From assembly GCF_030035675.1 (NCBI RefSeq), contig NC_084482.1:187709873-187773872 (forward strand): 64,000 nucleotides of DNA, in the 5' to 3' direction. The position numbers and the translations under genes were made by a program. Every line of letters starts with the position of its first letter. Position 1 is the stretch's first letter. Shown here piece after piece: positions 57,201 through 62,697 of the stretch. Origin of the DNA: Rhineura floridana (lineage: Eukaryota; Chordata; Lepidosauria; Squamata; Rhineuridae). The notes under the pieces were generated by a model that saw nothing but the letters and a program-made list of their open reading frames with translations, did no database searches and was not told the DNA's origin.

Positions 57201-59435
57201 TAAACGAAAAAGAAAAAGCTGAGTCTCACAAATACCCCTACTGGTGAGGAAGCACTCCCTGTTGACTTCCATTAGAATTCTTTTCTTAGACCAATCTTTT
57301 TCTTGGCATAATTTTGACCCAGATTGGGACCCGCAGGAGCACTCCGAATGGAAGTTGGATGCCGCATAAGTCCCCTTTCCTCGGCCCCTCCTCTGACACG
57401 TCCCAGAAAACCCCCTTTTCAGGCCTTACATCGGCTTCTGCTGGCTCCCCTTCTGCCGGGCTGGGCTACCCTGGCAGACAGGGGTCTGCCATATCCAACT
57501 CCCCTCAGTCCAATGTAAATATGAATTGGGTTGCACCCTAAGTTATGCTTCTGCTTTTTCACAGAAAAGTGTCAGGACTGCATCTTGCATCACATTGTAT
57601 GTCTATAATAACCTCTAAATATGAGCATGTCTATTTATCTATATTTTCCTGCCATGAATAAACAGATCGGGCAGGTGATGCATGCAACATTGATAGATAC
57701 AGTTTTCCTGCATGGAGATGGTCTTTCTGTGTTTTTAAGAGGATGTGCAAAGTGATCCCCTGATGATTAAAAATGGGTTGAACATGGTTGTTGAGCTTCT
57801 GGGTTTCTCCTCTGCTGCTACCACCTTCTATTAGGCTGTAAAATAGACACACATCTAAACTTAGGACACCAGTCTGAAGGTGTGCAACAGTAAAATGAAG
57901 ACAGAAACTGTCCTGACTCTGCTCTCTTATTGGAAAAGGTTTTTTAGACATGACCAGTGTGGAGTCCAGGTACAGTTTCCATGACAACTTGAGCAAGATC
58001 AGGGCTCCAACACAAGTCATCTGGGGAAGGGATGACAAGGTAAGAGATATCTCTATTGAGTGTTAGACAAATTCATAAATTGGGAGCTGCCTGGTTTCCA
58101 TGGCATTACACTTTCAAAGGCAGCGCTTAAATTAGATTAATTAATTAATTAATTAATTAATTAATTAATAAAATGGTCCTGATCTAATGGCCTTAATTAA
58201 TAAGTGTCATGAGGTAGTATTCAGTGTTAGTCATACTCTGAATAGATCCATTGAAGTTAATTGACATGAATAAGGCTGCAATCCAGTACATACTTACCTG
58301 GGAGTAGGGATGGAAGGATCTGTCAATTTCAGTTCTCTCACTTTCTCTTTTTTCCAATCTTAAATTCAGTTATCCACATTTCTGCAGCAATTTGTGGGTT
58401 TTTTAAAAATCCTCATGAAAGTTCTCCAGCATTTTATTGACACTTTCTCCTACTAAATACATTTTTGTCTGCAATTTTGACCAATTTACACATTTCTACA
58501 AGCAATTACTCTTAAGGAAATGCATTTTGTATGTTATTTTCACTAATATATTCATTTTTACGTACACTTTCCCCAAATATAGGCATCTTTGCAAACATTG
58601 CCTAGTTGGAGAACTGCATCACAAAATGTGGATAAGTTTGAATTTTGAAGAATGGCTGTGTTTCGATTCTCACGTTGTTTCGGAAAGCATGAATTTGATA
58701 AATTCACCTTTAAATGTGAACAGAAATATTTCTTGACCATCCCTCCCTGGGAGTAAGACCCATTGAACTCGATAGAGCTTACTTCTGCGTAGATATATAT
58801 TAGATTGCAGCCTGACGTAGCTTCATTAATTTCAGTGGGTTTACTCTGAGTATATATAAACTCTCTGTATGTGTGTAAAAACTAGGGTTGCCAGGTTCAG
58901 GGCCTGAGACTGAGAACACACACACACACCCCTCAGCATTTAACTTTGCCAAGGGTTACTGACTCTACCATAGTCATTGAGAAATCTGAATATATGCCAG
59001 GGACACCAGGCCTTTATGTCTGCTATGCACCATGCAGGCAGCAAAGAGAGAGGCTGGGCCTGGCAACCAAGAGGTCTTCTGTATCTTTAAAAGTTGTGCA
59101 GGGGGAAGGGAGAATTCCACCTTGTGGTTTTTCCCATTACAGTGTTGCAAGAACACCTGCACTTGGCTGACTTTCTCTTCTCCTAAAGATACAGGATCAG
59201 TCTCAGGCCCTGAGCCTGGCAACCCTAGTAAAACCCCATCCATATATACATATATCACTCATACTTTGTTATTTAGGTGATGGATCCTTCTGGAGCAGAA
59301 ATTGTAGCCAAAGCCATTCCTGTCTGCCAAGTGCACACATTGGAGAAATGTGGACACTTCATTACTCTTGATAGGCCCAGGAAACTGTCAAAGCTTCTTC
59401 TGGAATTCTACAGTTCAATATTTGGCACAACATAG
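21258..59435 (+). CDS. ABHD6-like monoacylglycerol lipase, eight coding exons
   Basis: Alpha/beta-hydrolase family serine lipase. ABHD6 hydrolyses monoacylglycerols such as 2-arachidonoylglycerol and lysophospholipids from a membrane-anchored position. Coding exons are 21289-21410, 26770-26926, 40918-41031, 50022-50154, 52044-52198, 55824-55878, 57939-58039 and 59277-59435. They join in phase to 331 codons with no stop; human ABHD6 has 337. Visible features are a hydrophobic N-terminal anchor (residues about 5-28), [12 protein letters not shown] at the membrane edge, HGF oxyanion motif (79-81), GMSMGG elbow with Ser149, Asp278 in IWGRDD, and His306 in KCGHF. The ATG at 21289 has a purine at -3 and G at +4. 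An acceptor at 21257 implies an upstream untranslated exon. Similarity to the human protein as remembered is moderate (near half), lower than I would expect for a plain orthologue, so a paralogue is possible. It appears intact. Confidence 0.93.
21289..21410 (+). CDS. ABHD6-like exon 1 (membrane anchor)
   Basis: ATG in gttggcATGG context, 40 codons plus two bases, donor ATG|gtaagt. It encodes [19 protein letters not shown] followed by [10 protein letters not shown]. Human ABHD6 also has MD at the start and WPS..RI at the membrane edge. The likely exon start is 21258, after the acceptor tttgtttactatgcag. Confidence 0.9.
21590..21715. mobile_element. Palindromic MITE (common core)
   Basis: The arms tctccagatgttgttggatt and 'ccaacaacatctagatgg' flank 'catcagagccagccagtatg'. 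Confidence 0.7.
21725..21930. mobile_element. Palindromic element Z, copy 1
   Basis: The end gatccacatcgtacatttaa is mirrored by 'ttaaatgtttggtgtggacc'. The core holds 'acttcccccaaagaatcctg'. Related copies lie at 45318-45535 and 56045-56405. Confidence 0.65.
22000..23120. other. No gene recognised (ABHD6-like intron 1)
   Basis: A/T-rich intron sequence with no domain-bearing frame. Around 22700-22870 it has the look of an old LINE 3' end. Confidence 0.4.
23125..23430. repeat. Cluster of repeat relics (5S-like, hAT end, repeat X end)
   Basis: 23160-23215 is the inverse of the repeat at 12755-12880. 23210-23285 matches the right half of the CAGTGGAGGCTG hAT element (gtttggactaaaacccagag). 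23285-23430 matches the right end of repeat X. Confidence 0.5.
24015..24165. mobile_element. Palindromic MITE (common core)
   Basis: The arms cacctggtgccctccagatg and 'agtatctaaagggccac' flank 'caaatcccacaattcttgac'. Confidence 0.65.
24420..24697 (-). mobile_element. CR1 3' UTR fragment, left part
   Basis: A diverged CR1 3' UTR (aaagtccagcatcctgttct ... aagccacccacgttggtggc). It resumes at 26413 after the hAT element that splits it. Confidence 0.75.
24698..26412. mobile_element. Non-autonomous hAT element, 1.7 kb, G/C-rich
   Basis: It is flanked by a perfect 8-bp duplication gccatcac (24690-24697 and 26413-26420). Its ends are inverted: TAGTAGTGTAGTGG on the left against CAGTGGTGTATTGG read from the right. 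It holds a C-rich pyrimidine tract (24795-25080) and an internal inverted repeat (about 25915-26010 against 26165-26275). No transposase domain appears; the long frames within it (up to 228 codons) are products of base composition. It splits a CR1 3' UTR in ABHD6-like intron 1. Confidence 0.88.
26413..26440 (-). mobile_element. CR1 3' UTR fragment, right remnant
   Basis: 'ggccatcactacctcttatgg' continues the CR1 UTR that was interrupted at 24697. The first 8 bp are the target duplication. Confidence 0.6.
26770..26926 (+). CDS. ABHD6-like exon 2 (oxyanion hole)
   Basis: The acceptor is tctctatgcttctag and the donor is CAA|gtatgt. One base completes Trp41, then 52 codons including [26 protein letters not shown] and [17 protein letters not shown] carries the oxyanion-hole backbone in this family. 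Confidence 0.93.
27046..27690 (-). mobile_element. L2-clade LINE 3' part
   Basis: In minus orientation 159 codons are open ([77 protein letters not shown]). This is the C-terminal end of an L2 reverse transcriptase, followed by a T-rich tail at the left. It is truncated at its 5' side and starts 120 bp after ABHD6-like exon 2. Confidence 0.9.
27810..27945. mobile_element. Palindromic MITE (common core)
   Basis: The arms tagccctccagatgttgctg and 'gcaacatccagagggcc' flank 'ccatctcccatcagcacc'. Confidence 0.7.
28040..28250. mobile_element. Palindromic MITE split by a short CR1 tail
   Basis: The MITE arm 'ttgttggactacaactctc' lies left of the insert and 'tgggagttgtaatgcaag' lies right of it. 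The break is flanked by cccatgg on both sides. Confidence 0.7.
28130..28208 (+). mobile_element. CR1 3' end, about 80 bp
   Basis: 'ggccactgtgagaacagg' to 'cagcagggcttttcttatgt' is the extreme 3' end of the CR1 seen at 52545. It is a severely 5'-truncated insertion in the MITE, with cccatgg as the likely target duplication. Confidence 0.75.
28455..28560 (-). repeat. LINE 3' tail (tatcctgcccttcc)
   Basis: 'aatttgtatcctgcccttcc' followed by ggatcccagggcagcaaaca, an L2-like tail. Confidence 0.5.
29190..29399 (-). mobile_element. RTE-BovB copy C, 3' part
   Basis: In minus orientation [20 protein letters not shown] and [12 protein letters not shown] precede a 3' tail ending in (ACAACA)n at 29200. 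The copy continues at 35181 after the chromovirus. Confidence 0.88.
29421..29584 (+). repeat. Second copy of the chromodomain end, left of the 5' LTR
   Basis: About 164 bp repeat 34411-34574 almost exactly and lie directly before the left LTR, preceded by an LTR-start-like TGTCATGG at 29400. The element therefore looks like what remains of two copies sharing an LTR. Confidence 0.85.
29585..30190 (+). repeat. Chromovirus left LTR
   Basis: 606 bp, TGTCATGGCC to AGAGCTGACA. It contains a tataaggcac box near 29888, a candidate promoter. Confidence 0.9.
30190..31150 (+). mobile_element. Chromovirus gag region (fossil)
   Basis: It shows a coiled N-terminus ([20 protein letters not shown]), a capsid-like part starting [35 protein letters not shown], and one CCHC zinc knuckle near 31035-31080. 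Similarity in order and wording to sushi-class gag and the mammalian PEG10 family is clear from memory. Part of a broken element. Confidence 0.85.
31250..34850 (+). mobile_element. Chromovirus pol region (fossil)
   Basis: Protease near 31260, RT about 31780-32400 ([26 protein letters not shown]), RNase H about 32640-33010 ([27 protein letters not shown]), integrase about 33260-34010 ([26 protein letters not shown]), chromodomain about 34360-34560. The frame continues into the right LTR, so the end of the polyprotein is LTR-encoded. Part of a broken element. Confidence 0.88.
34575..35180 (+). repeat. Chromovirus right LTR
   Basis: 606 bp, the same length as the left LTR, with about nine substitutions. 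It ends TGACA next to the BovB sequence tgaatcatg. Confidence 0.9.
35181..35463 (-). mobile_element. RTE-BovB copy C, 5' side of the split
   Basis: In minus orientation: [47 protein letters not shown]. The copy joins to 29399 across the chromovirus and is 5'-truncated at 35463. Confidence 0.88.
35464..36315. other. No gene recognised (intron 2)
   Basis: The flank contains unresolved repeat-like sequence only. Frames of up to 84 codons show no domain. Confidence 0.35.
36316..36337. repeat. (GTCT)n microsatellite
   Basis: Five GTCT units. Confidence 0.9.
36338..36468. mobile_element. Palindromic MITE (ggggaacctttggcc type)
   Basis: A clean hairpin: 'actggggaacctttggcc' and 'ccagatgttgctgaactac' on the left, mirrored by 'agttcagcaacatctgg' and 'ggccacaggttcccc' on the right. 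Confidence 0.85.
36630..40219 (+). mobile_element. CR1 LINE, near full length
   Basis: One 734-codon frame (36640-38844) holds an SGNH-esterase-like domain ([34 protein letters not shown]), characteristic of CR1 ORF1, followed by the endonuclease ([57 protein letters not shown]). The RT follows in other frames ([64 protein letters not shown] with FADD at 39340-39351) and ends at 40143 (LDSYLREML). Frame changes near 38780 and 38975 and a stop near 39400 inactivate it. The 3' end has 'ccttccaactctatgattct', the classic CR1 end. It lies in ABHD6-like intron 2, sense strand. Confidence 0.95.
40445..40592 (-). mobile_element. tRNA-derived SINE
   Basis: In minus orientation the head reads 'attcagtggtagagcatctg' and then 'gcatgtagaaggttccaggt', tRNA-like A- and B-box positions. 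The body 'cctgcctgaaatcctggagg' and end 'agcttcctatgttcctat' follow. Confidence 0.75.
40602..40757. mobile_element. hAT-type MITE, CAGTGGAGGCTG family
   Basis: The ends CAGTGGAGGCTG and CAGCCTCCACTG are exact inverses over 156 bp. The flanking 8-bp tgtatact/tacatact match at six of eight positions. Partial relatives lie at 23210-23285 and 41231-41358. Confidence 0.82.
40918..41031 (+). CDS. ABHD6-like exon 3
   Basis: The acceptor is gtcttttcacag and the donor is CAG|gtaagg. It holds 38 codons, phase 0 to 0: [20 protein letters not shown], then [17 protein letters not shown] matches the conserved DMPGHEG of ABHD6. Confidence 0.93.
41231..41358. mobile_element. hAT MITE fragment (CAGTGGCAGCTGG)
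   Basis: It starts cagtggcagctggtggctcc and reaches 'tggactaaaacctggagtgg'. The right end is lost against the CR1 piece. Confidence 0.6.
41359..43620 (-). mobile_element. CR1 LINE mosaic
   Basis: In minus orientation, an endonuclease part (43620-43330, [20 protein letters not shown]) is followed by the linker and RT ([69 protein letters not shown]) and the RT C-terminus ([19 protein letters not shown]). At about 41545 that C-terminus runs in frame into a second copy of the endonuclease segment (41359-41545), nearly identical to 43335-43525. It contains the hAT MITE at 42313-42428 and many stops. Confidence 0.88.
42313..42428. mobile_element. hAT-type MITE, CAGAGCTTGG family, copy 2
   Basis: A 116-bp palindrome, same ends and length as 2464-2579. 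It is flanked by an exact 8-bp duplication gagatatc (42305-42312 and 42429-42436). Confidence 0.95.
43621..43990. other. Unrecognised segment upstream of CR1 mosaic
   Basis: No domain is seen. It includes gttgccaggtgtcttg, similar to the end of the palindromic element at 58882. Probably repeat-derived. Confidence 0.35.
44019..44199 (-). mobile_element. tRNA-derived SINE (Sauria-SINE type), copy 2
   Basis: In minus orientation: GTGTAGTGGTTAAGGTGTTG (A box), GGTTCGAATC (B box), and a BovB-like tail cataagttggaatcaact. It is flanked by a 16-bp target duplication acttgcaagtcataaa/acttgaaagtcataaa (one mismatch). Confidence 0.92.
45318..45535. mobile_element. Palindromic element Z, copy 2
   Basis: The ends gatccacacaataagtttaa and 'ttaaatgaatggtgtggatc' are inverse. 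The core holds 'cacccttaacaaactacag'. Confidence 0.7.
45591..45718 (+). mobile_element. tRNA-derived SINE
   Basis: The head 'gttgtagcacagtggtaggg', 'tttgcatgcaaaggtcc' and body 'attgcctggaatcctagaga' match the SINE at 40445. It abuts the 3' end of BovB copy B. Confidence 0.7.
45720..48176 (-). mobile_element. RTE-BovB LINE, copy B (5'-truncated, 2.4 kb)
   Basis: In minus orientation: endonuclease C-terminal half ([40 protein letters not shown]), linker, RT ([53 protein letters not shown]) and the C-terminus ([60 protein letters not shown]). The tail ends at 45720 in aataacaacag. A few frameshifts and stops are present. It starts abruptly at 48176. Confidence 0.92.
48180..48545. other. Unidentified segment between BovB and CR1
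   Basis: A purine-rich stretch (gagagcgagagagagacc), a G-run at about 48262, and an AATAAA at about 48477 followed by a T-rich/G-T stretch. It looks like the end of a transcript or an unknown repeat. There is no convincing protein. Confidence 0.4.
48596..49235 (-). mobile_element. CR1 LINE fragment (ORF1 end plus endonuclease start)
   Basis: In minus orientation: a remnant of the ORF1 C-terminus (about 49235-49000), then [53 protein letters not shown] and [20 protein letters not shown]. It is broken by stops and covers only the first half of the endonuclease. Confidence 0.82.
49240..50020. other. No gene recognised (end of intron 3)
   Basis: It contains a dispersed repeat block at about 49735-49810 (ggctgcaatcctttaccaac, ttcaatgggacttacttt) but no coding frame with a domain. 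Confidence 0.4.
50022..50154 (+). CDS. ABHD6-like exon 4 (nucleophile elbow)
   Basis: The acceptor is cttcatatttcag and the donor is GTTG|gtaagt. It holds 44 codons plus one base: [44 protein letters not shown]. Ser149 lies in GMSMGG, equivalent to human Ser148 in GTSMGG. Confidence 0.95.
50930..51150 (+). repeat. L2-like LINE 3' end
   Basis: T-rich, with 'tttgtaaaccacccagagaa' and an A-rich (aacaacagc) end at 51125-51150. Confidence 0.5.
51459..51793 (-). mobile_element. Solo LTR, Ty1/Copia type (fossil)
   Basis: 335 bp bounded by TGTTGAG and CCAACA. It is flanked by an exact 5-bp duplication gcatc (51454-51458 and 51794-51798). It shares the TGTTG...CCAACA ends and a 'cttgtaaga...ctttact' block with the Copia LTRs at 59647-63026, from which the orientation is inferred. 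No internal region is present, so it is a solo LTR of a related family. Confidence 0.85.
51799..51925. mobile_element. Palindromic MITE (common core)
   Basis: The left arm atcaacttggtgccttttag is mirrored by 'ggtggggagggatcaggttg'. The core is 'actacaactcccatcag'. Confidence 0.7.
52044..52198 (+). CDS. ABHD6-like exon 5 (cap region)
   Basis: The acceptor is tcccaactccttag and the donor is CAG|gtgaag. Two bases complete Gly176, then 51 codons: [20 protein letters not shown] ... [17 protein letters not shown]. This is the least conserved part compared with human ABHD6. Confidence 0.9.
52275..52384. repeat. 11-bp minisatellite, ten units
   Basis: tatcatctgtc repeated ten times exactly in tandem, then decaying into tctaatcta units. 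It starts 77 bp after ABHD6-like exon 5. Confidence 0.97.
52535..54200 (-). mobile_element. CR1 LINE, 5'-truncated, with an open 481-codon RT frame
   Basis: In minus orientation a single open frame (54197-52752) covers most of the RT and the C-terminal domain: [100 protein letters not shown]. The FADD active site is intact. The 3' UTR (52750-52560) ends in gttcttatgttcttatg units. Endonuclease and ORF1 are missing. It is the best-preserved CR1 coding piece here and must be comparatively young. Confidence 0.95.
54205..54345. repeat. Dispersed repeat relic
   Basis: 'tattcattcattccttctat' and 'catgatgctttacagagggg', a retroposon-like block without a coding frame. Confidence 0.4.
54346..54415. 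mobile_element. hAT-like end fragment
   Basis: 'cagtggcgtcactagggttg' followed by gtgtcacccggtgtgg, a common hAT end. No partner end was found. Confidence 0.5.
54570..54642 (-). mobile_element. tRNA-SINE head fragment
   Basis: In minus orientation 'ctcagtggtagactgagcat' and then tttgcatgcagaaggtcctg, the same head as the SINE at 40445-40592. Confidence 0.6.
54908..54990 (+). mobile_element. RTE-BovB fragment, folded-back copy (plus arm)
   Basis: [26 protein letters not shown]. It is inverted with respect to the minus-strand piece that follows, and its last part is the inverse of 55228-55297. Confidence 0.85.
54988..55297 (-). mobile_element. RTE-BovB fragment, folded-back copy (minus arm)
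   Basis: In minus orientation: [60 protein letters not shown]. Both ends are truncated. Confidence 0.88.
55824..55878 (+). CDS. ABHD6-like exon 6
   Basis: The acceptor is tttggtctccttag and the donor is AAAT|gtaagt. It holds 18 codons plus one base: [18 protein letters not shown]. It aligns with ILQGLVDVRIPHNNFYRK of human ABHD6 as remembered. Confidence 0.88.
56045..56405. mobile_element. Palindromic element Z, copy 3, containing repeat Y
   Basis: The left end 'ccacatccacaccatacat' is mirrored by aacctggtgtggatgtgacc on the right. The core has 'cacccttaacaaactacaa' on both strands. Repeat Y (56113-56205, taggtgccggtacttgtacc) is inserted in the left arm. Confidence 0.7.
56113..56205. repeat. 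Dispersed repeat Y, copy 2
   Basis: 'ccttgataaaagtgctgtgg' and 'ttgccatgggcagcccaaaa', as at 14518-14622. Confidence 0.6.
56461..57050. mobile_element. Palindromic MITE split by a 470-bp hAT element
   Basis: The left half is 'ccagatgttgttagactcc' to caggatggcc. The right half starts at agatggccactggtacagg and runs to 'gagctacaggttgtctatcc'. Confidence 0.7.
56511..56980. mobile_element. Nested hAT-type MITE, AGGGCCGGATTAA ends
   Basis: The ends agggccggattaagct and 'taatggataatccggccctg' are inverse. The flanks ggatggcc/agatggcc match at seven of eight positions. Inside is a long hairpin (about 56637-56806) built from 'caagatggtggccaaggttt' and its inverse. Confidence 0.85.
57090..57545. other. 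No gene recognised; G/C-rich patch (intron 6)
   Basis: Frames of up to 150 codons overlap this patch but show no domain and run through repeats. Probably a dispersed repeat of unknown family. Confidence 0.4.
57939..58039 (+). CDS. ABHD6-like exon 7 (acid residue)
   Basis: The acceptor is ctcttattggaaaag and the donor is AAG|gtaaga. Two bases complete Cys246, then 33 codons: [33 protein letters not shown]. Asp278 lies in WGRDD. A second acceptor 9 nt downstream (ttttttag, exon from 57948) would also stay in frame and drop three residues; the upstream one aligns better with the family. Confidence 0.9.
58135..58170. repeat. (TTAA)n microsatellite
   Basis: About eight tandem ttaa units. Confidence 0.95.
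58307..58745. mobile_element. Dispersed repeat X, copy 4, with target duplication
   Basis: 439 bp with inverted ends GGGATGG...CCATCCC. It is flanked by a perfect 10-bp direct repeat cctgggagta (58297-58306 and 58746-58755). It interrupts an older dispersed repeat. It has no coding frame, so it is a non-autonomous DNA element. Confidence 0.82.
58882..59228. mobile_element. Palindromic-end DNA element (CTAGGGTTGCCAGG)
   Basis: 347 bp. The ends CTAGGGTTGCCAGGTTCAGG and its near-inverse CCTGAGCCTGGCAACCCTAG extend over about 30 bp. The right end lies 48 bp before ABHD6-like exon 8. Confidence 0.82.
59277..59435 (+). CDS. ABHD6-like exon 8 (catalytic His, stop)
   Basis: The acceptor is actttgttatttag. 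It holds 52 codons and [55 protein letters not shown]. His306 lies in KCGHF, at the same number as in human ABHD6. Confidence 0.93.
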   Translation: MMDPSGAEIVAKAIPVCQVHTLEKCGHFITLDRPRKLSKLLLEFYSSIFGTT

Positions 59436-59646
59436 AATAAGAAGGTGGCATAAACCTCGCTAAGGAGCAGCTGGTTGGGAAGATTCAAAGCAACGCTTTA
59501 CCACAAAAAGAACAATATGGAAATAGCATTATGGATGTCTGTGATGGTTTCTGTCATTTTTTACAAGAGGCCATTTTTGGAATATGGGCTAATCATGGGC
59601 ATAGAGAGAACTGAGGGCTTTAATGCCTCAATTTGTACACTGTAAC
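59436..59646 (+). other. Presumed ABHD6-like 3' UTR
   Basis: Non-coding sequence after the stop, without AATAAA before the Copia insertion. The untranslated region would continue at 63027. Confidence 0.55.
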
Positions 59647-59958
59647 TGTTGGCGTGTGCGTGTATAGATCATACAAGGAAGAATCCAAGAGTCGCATAGA
59701 ACAGTAAATAAGCCAGGCCAGGCAAGTTCTTGTAAGAGTCTTTACTAGGCAAAGACATTAGACACAGTTCTCTTCACAGACAGTTTTTCCCCCACACTGC
59801 GTTTTTCCAAGCATCCCACCTTATCAGGCTTCCCAGCCAGCTACTGACCTTGGCAAACTGGCGCTCTGTTCTTCCAGCTTAACCCTTCTGCTTCAGGTTT
59901 CACTCTCTCTGCTAAAAACCCTGTCTGTGAGTCTCACAGCATGCTTCACTGACCAACA
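59647..59958 (-). repeat. Copia 3' LTR
   Basis: 312 bp, TGTTGG to CCAACA. A G-rich tract precedes it on the element's strand (aggtgggggc). Confidence 0.92.
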
Positions 59959-60174
59959 GCCCCCACCTGAGACTCACAGATTACAAAACTTCATTGTTCA
60001 TTATTACATTTCTACAATACTAACTTTTCATTACAATACATATCAGTACATGGTTTGTTTCCTTACAGTTTCTATTTACATTTTCAGTTCAGTTTTTGTT
60101 TCTTTATTTCTTTATTCACACAGGTTTTACAGAGTCATTTTTAGTTCACTTTTATTTGATAACACATGTATATT

Positions 60175-62635
60175 TCATTCCTCAACACAAAACTTCCACA
60201 TGAGATCCATTGTTTCTTTGTCTATTGGTCCTTCTTTTTCCCATTCTACTGGATATTCATCTGTCTCATTATTCTGTTGTGTAACATTAAATGTGAATCT
60301 CTGAGGTGGTTGACCTTTCGTTTTTCTTTCTGATCTCCTAACATTATCTATTTCCATTTCTTCCTCACTTTCAATTTTACTTGGACCTGCACCTGTGTCT
60401 GCACTTGTACTTGGCATTTCTATATCTTGCATTGCCATGTCTTCACTTCTCAGTCTTTTTACTGTACGTTTGCCACCGTGTATTAGATCAGTCAATGCAG
60501 TTCTTAATGGAATTTGCTGCCCAAAAGGAACATCTGCTGCTTCCTGCTTGCTTGCACTATCTAGTATCACTGTTTGACTGTCTCTCCAAGGTTTATCTAT
60601 CACCTTTATGCTTCTGCTTAACACTACTTGTTGTTTCTCAGGCAACCAAACTCTATAATATGAATTCTGAAATCCCAAAATACGTCCTGCCTGAGCTCTT
60701 GAGCCTAATTTACCTTTTCTGTTTTGCAACATGTACCCAGCATTTTGCCCCAAAACGTTCTATGTGTTTCACCCTGGGCTTTCTTCCAGTCAATTTCTCA
60801 TAGGGAGACATGCCTATTGTTCTGTGCATAAGGCGGTTCTGAATATAAACAGTGTACAGAATACATTCACCCCAATAAGTGTTATTCATATCAGCATCTG
60901 CTAGCATGGCTCTCATTGAATCCTGCAATGACCGGTTCCTCCTCTCTGCAGTTCCGTTGGAGGATGGGCTGAAGGGAGCAGTGAGACTCTGTATTATTCC
61001 CTTCTTTTCCAAATATGTTTTAAATGAATTACTGGTAAATTCCCCACCTTGATCTGATTTAATATTCTTGATAACAACCCCATATTGTGTTTCTGTCCTC
61101 TGTATAAATGCCTTTAATTTCTCTTCTGCTTCACTTTTCTTTTTCAATAAGAACACATGTGTAAATCTGGAGAAGTCATCCACAATCACTAAATAAAACC
61201 TTGCTCCACCTTTTGAGCACTGGAAAGGTCCAGCCAAATCCACATGTATGAGCTGATAGGGTTCAGTGGTCGTGCTTTCACAGCTCTTATTTACCGGAGT
61301 CACAGTCATTTTTGTTTTATAGCATACTTCACACTCATCCACATGCTCACAATGTGTTAATTTCAAATCTTGACTATGCTTTGGAGTGTTTTGTACCTTT
61401 TCGAAATGTGCGTGTGCTAATTTTCTGTGCCATTCATGTAAACAATTATCATGTTTATTTTTATTAACTCCTATCCAGGCACACATGTGTTTATCAAGAT
61501 TGCACTCAACCATAAACATTTGGTTCTGTAATTTCCCTTGCATGCATATTTCACCATCTTTCCTCACAAAACATCTATCCCCTTCAAATGTAACTTTGCA
61601 ACCTATTTGAGCCAATTTTCTTACTGATAGAATGTTATATTTTAAACCAGAAACCAATAACACATCTGTTAATATAGTTCCCAAATTACTCAACCTGAGC
61701 GTGCCTTTTGCAATCGCGTCCTGAGACGATCCGTCAGCCAGATAAATCTTCTCCTGCGCCGGCTTTGAAGTGTAAAATAAACTAGAGTCTGTGATTAGGC
61801 AATTAGACGCTCCACTGTCGAGAAGCCACTTAGAGTTAATGAGTTTATTGTCCTCCTTAGTAACAAAGTTCACGCTTGTTCTCTGACTTCCAAAGTCCCT
61901 GTTATTTCTCTTCTTTAAACAATGTCTCTGTATATGTCCACGTGACCCACAAAAGTAACATATTTTATTCTCTTGCCTGCTTCTTTGTTTTTGTTGTTGT
62001 TGTACAGCCACAGTCTCTTTTAACTCTGTTTTCTTATTCTCTTGTCTTCTATTCCACTCTTGTTGAAGTTTCTGTTCTACAAAGTCCAAATTCAGATGTC
62101 CGTCGGGTAAAGTTTCCAGACTAGAGACCATGACCTCCCATTTTAGATCAAATGAAGATAACAGTATATAGACCATCTGAATGTCACTATGATGCACTCC
62201 TCTATCTTGCAGCTCAGCATTTAATCTACGAAATTCAGCCAGATGCTCTGTCATAGTCACTTCATCTGTAAAACGCATCTGATAAAGTTTCCGTGCTAAA
62301 CACAGCCTGCTCCCAGCAGTTTGCTGCACATGAGCGGCTCTTAGCTTCTCCCACATCTGATTAGCTGTCGGCTCATTACTCACCAGCAACAGTTGAGAAT
62401 CAGACAGCCCCAGAATAATAAAAGCCTTCGCTTTCTCGTCTTTCTTCAACCACGCTGCTGAAGGAGCTGCCGGAGGGGTTTTTTCTACAACATCATTCAA
62501 ATCTTCTTTAATCAGAACTGCTCTCATTCTCCATTTCCAGCTGGAGTAGTTTACAGCATTCAGCCTCTCCATCGGCATCCCAGATAACAGGTTTACAGCC
62601 ATGTTGCCCACTCTTACTTGCCTCTTTCCTTGCAC
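60175..62635 (-). mobile_element. Copia gag-protease-integrase region (fossil)
   Basis: Gag about 62600-61950 (AVNYSSWKWRMRAVLIKEDL is a typical Copia gag start, then the CCHC knuckle near 61910-61955), protease near 61790-61830, integrase about 61450-60780, then a charged tail. Part of a broken, non-autonomous element. Confidence 0.9.
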
Positions 62636-62697
62636 TTTGTTTCTCTCTGCAACAACGTCACGTCAACAGCTCTCGAACCCGTTACCTTGTATGATAA

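Noticed and set aside
60381-60803. 140-codon hydrophobic frame on the plus strand
   Set aside because: It is antisense to the Copia coding region.
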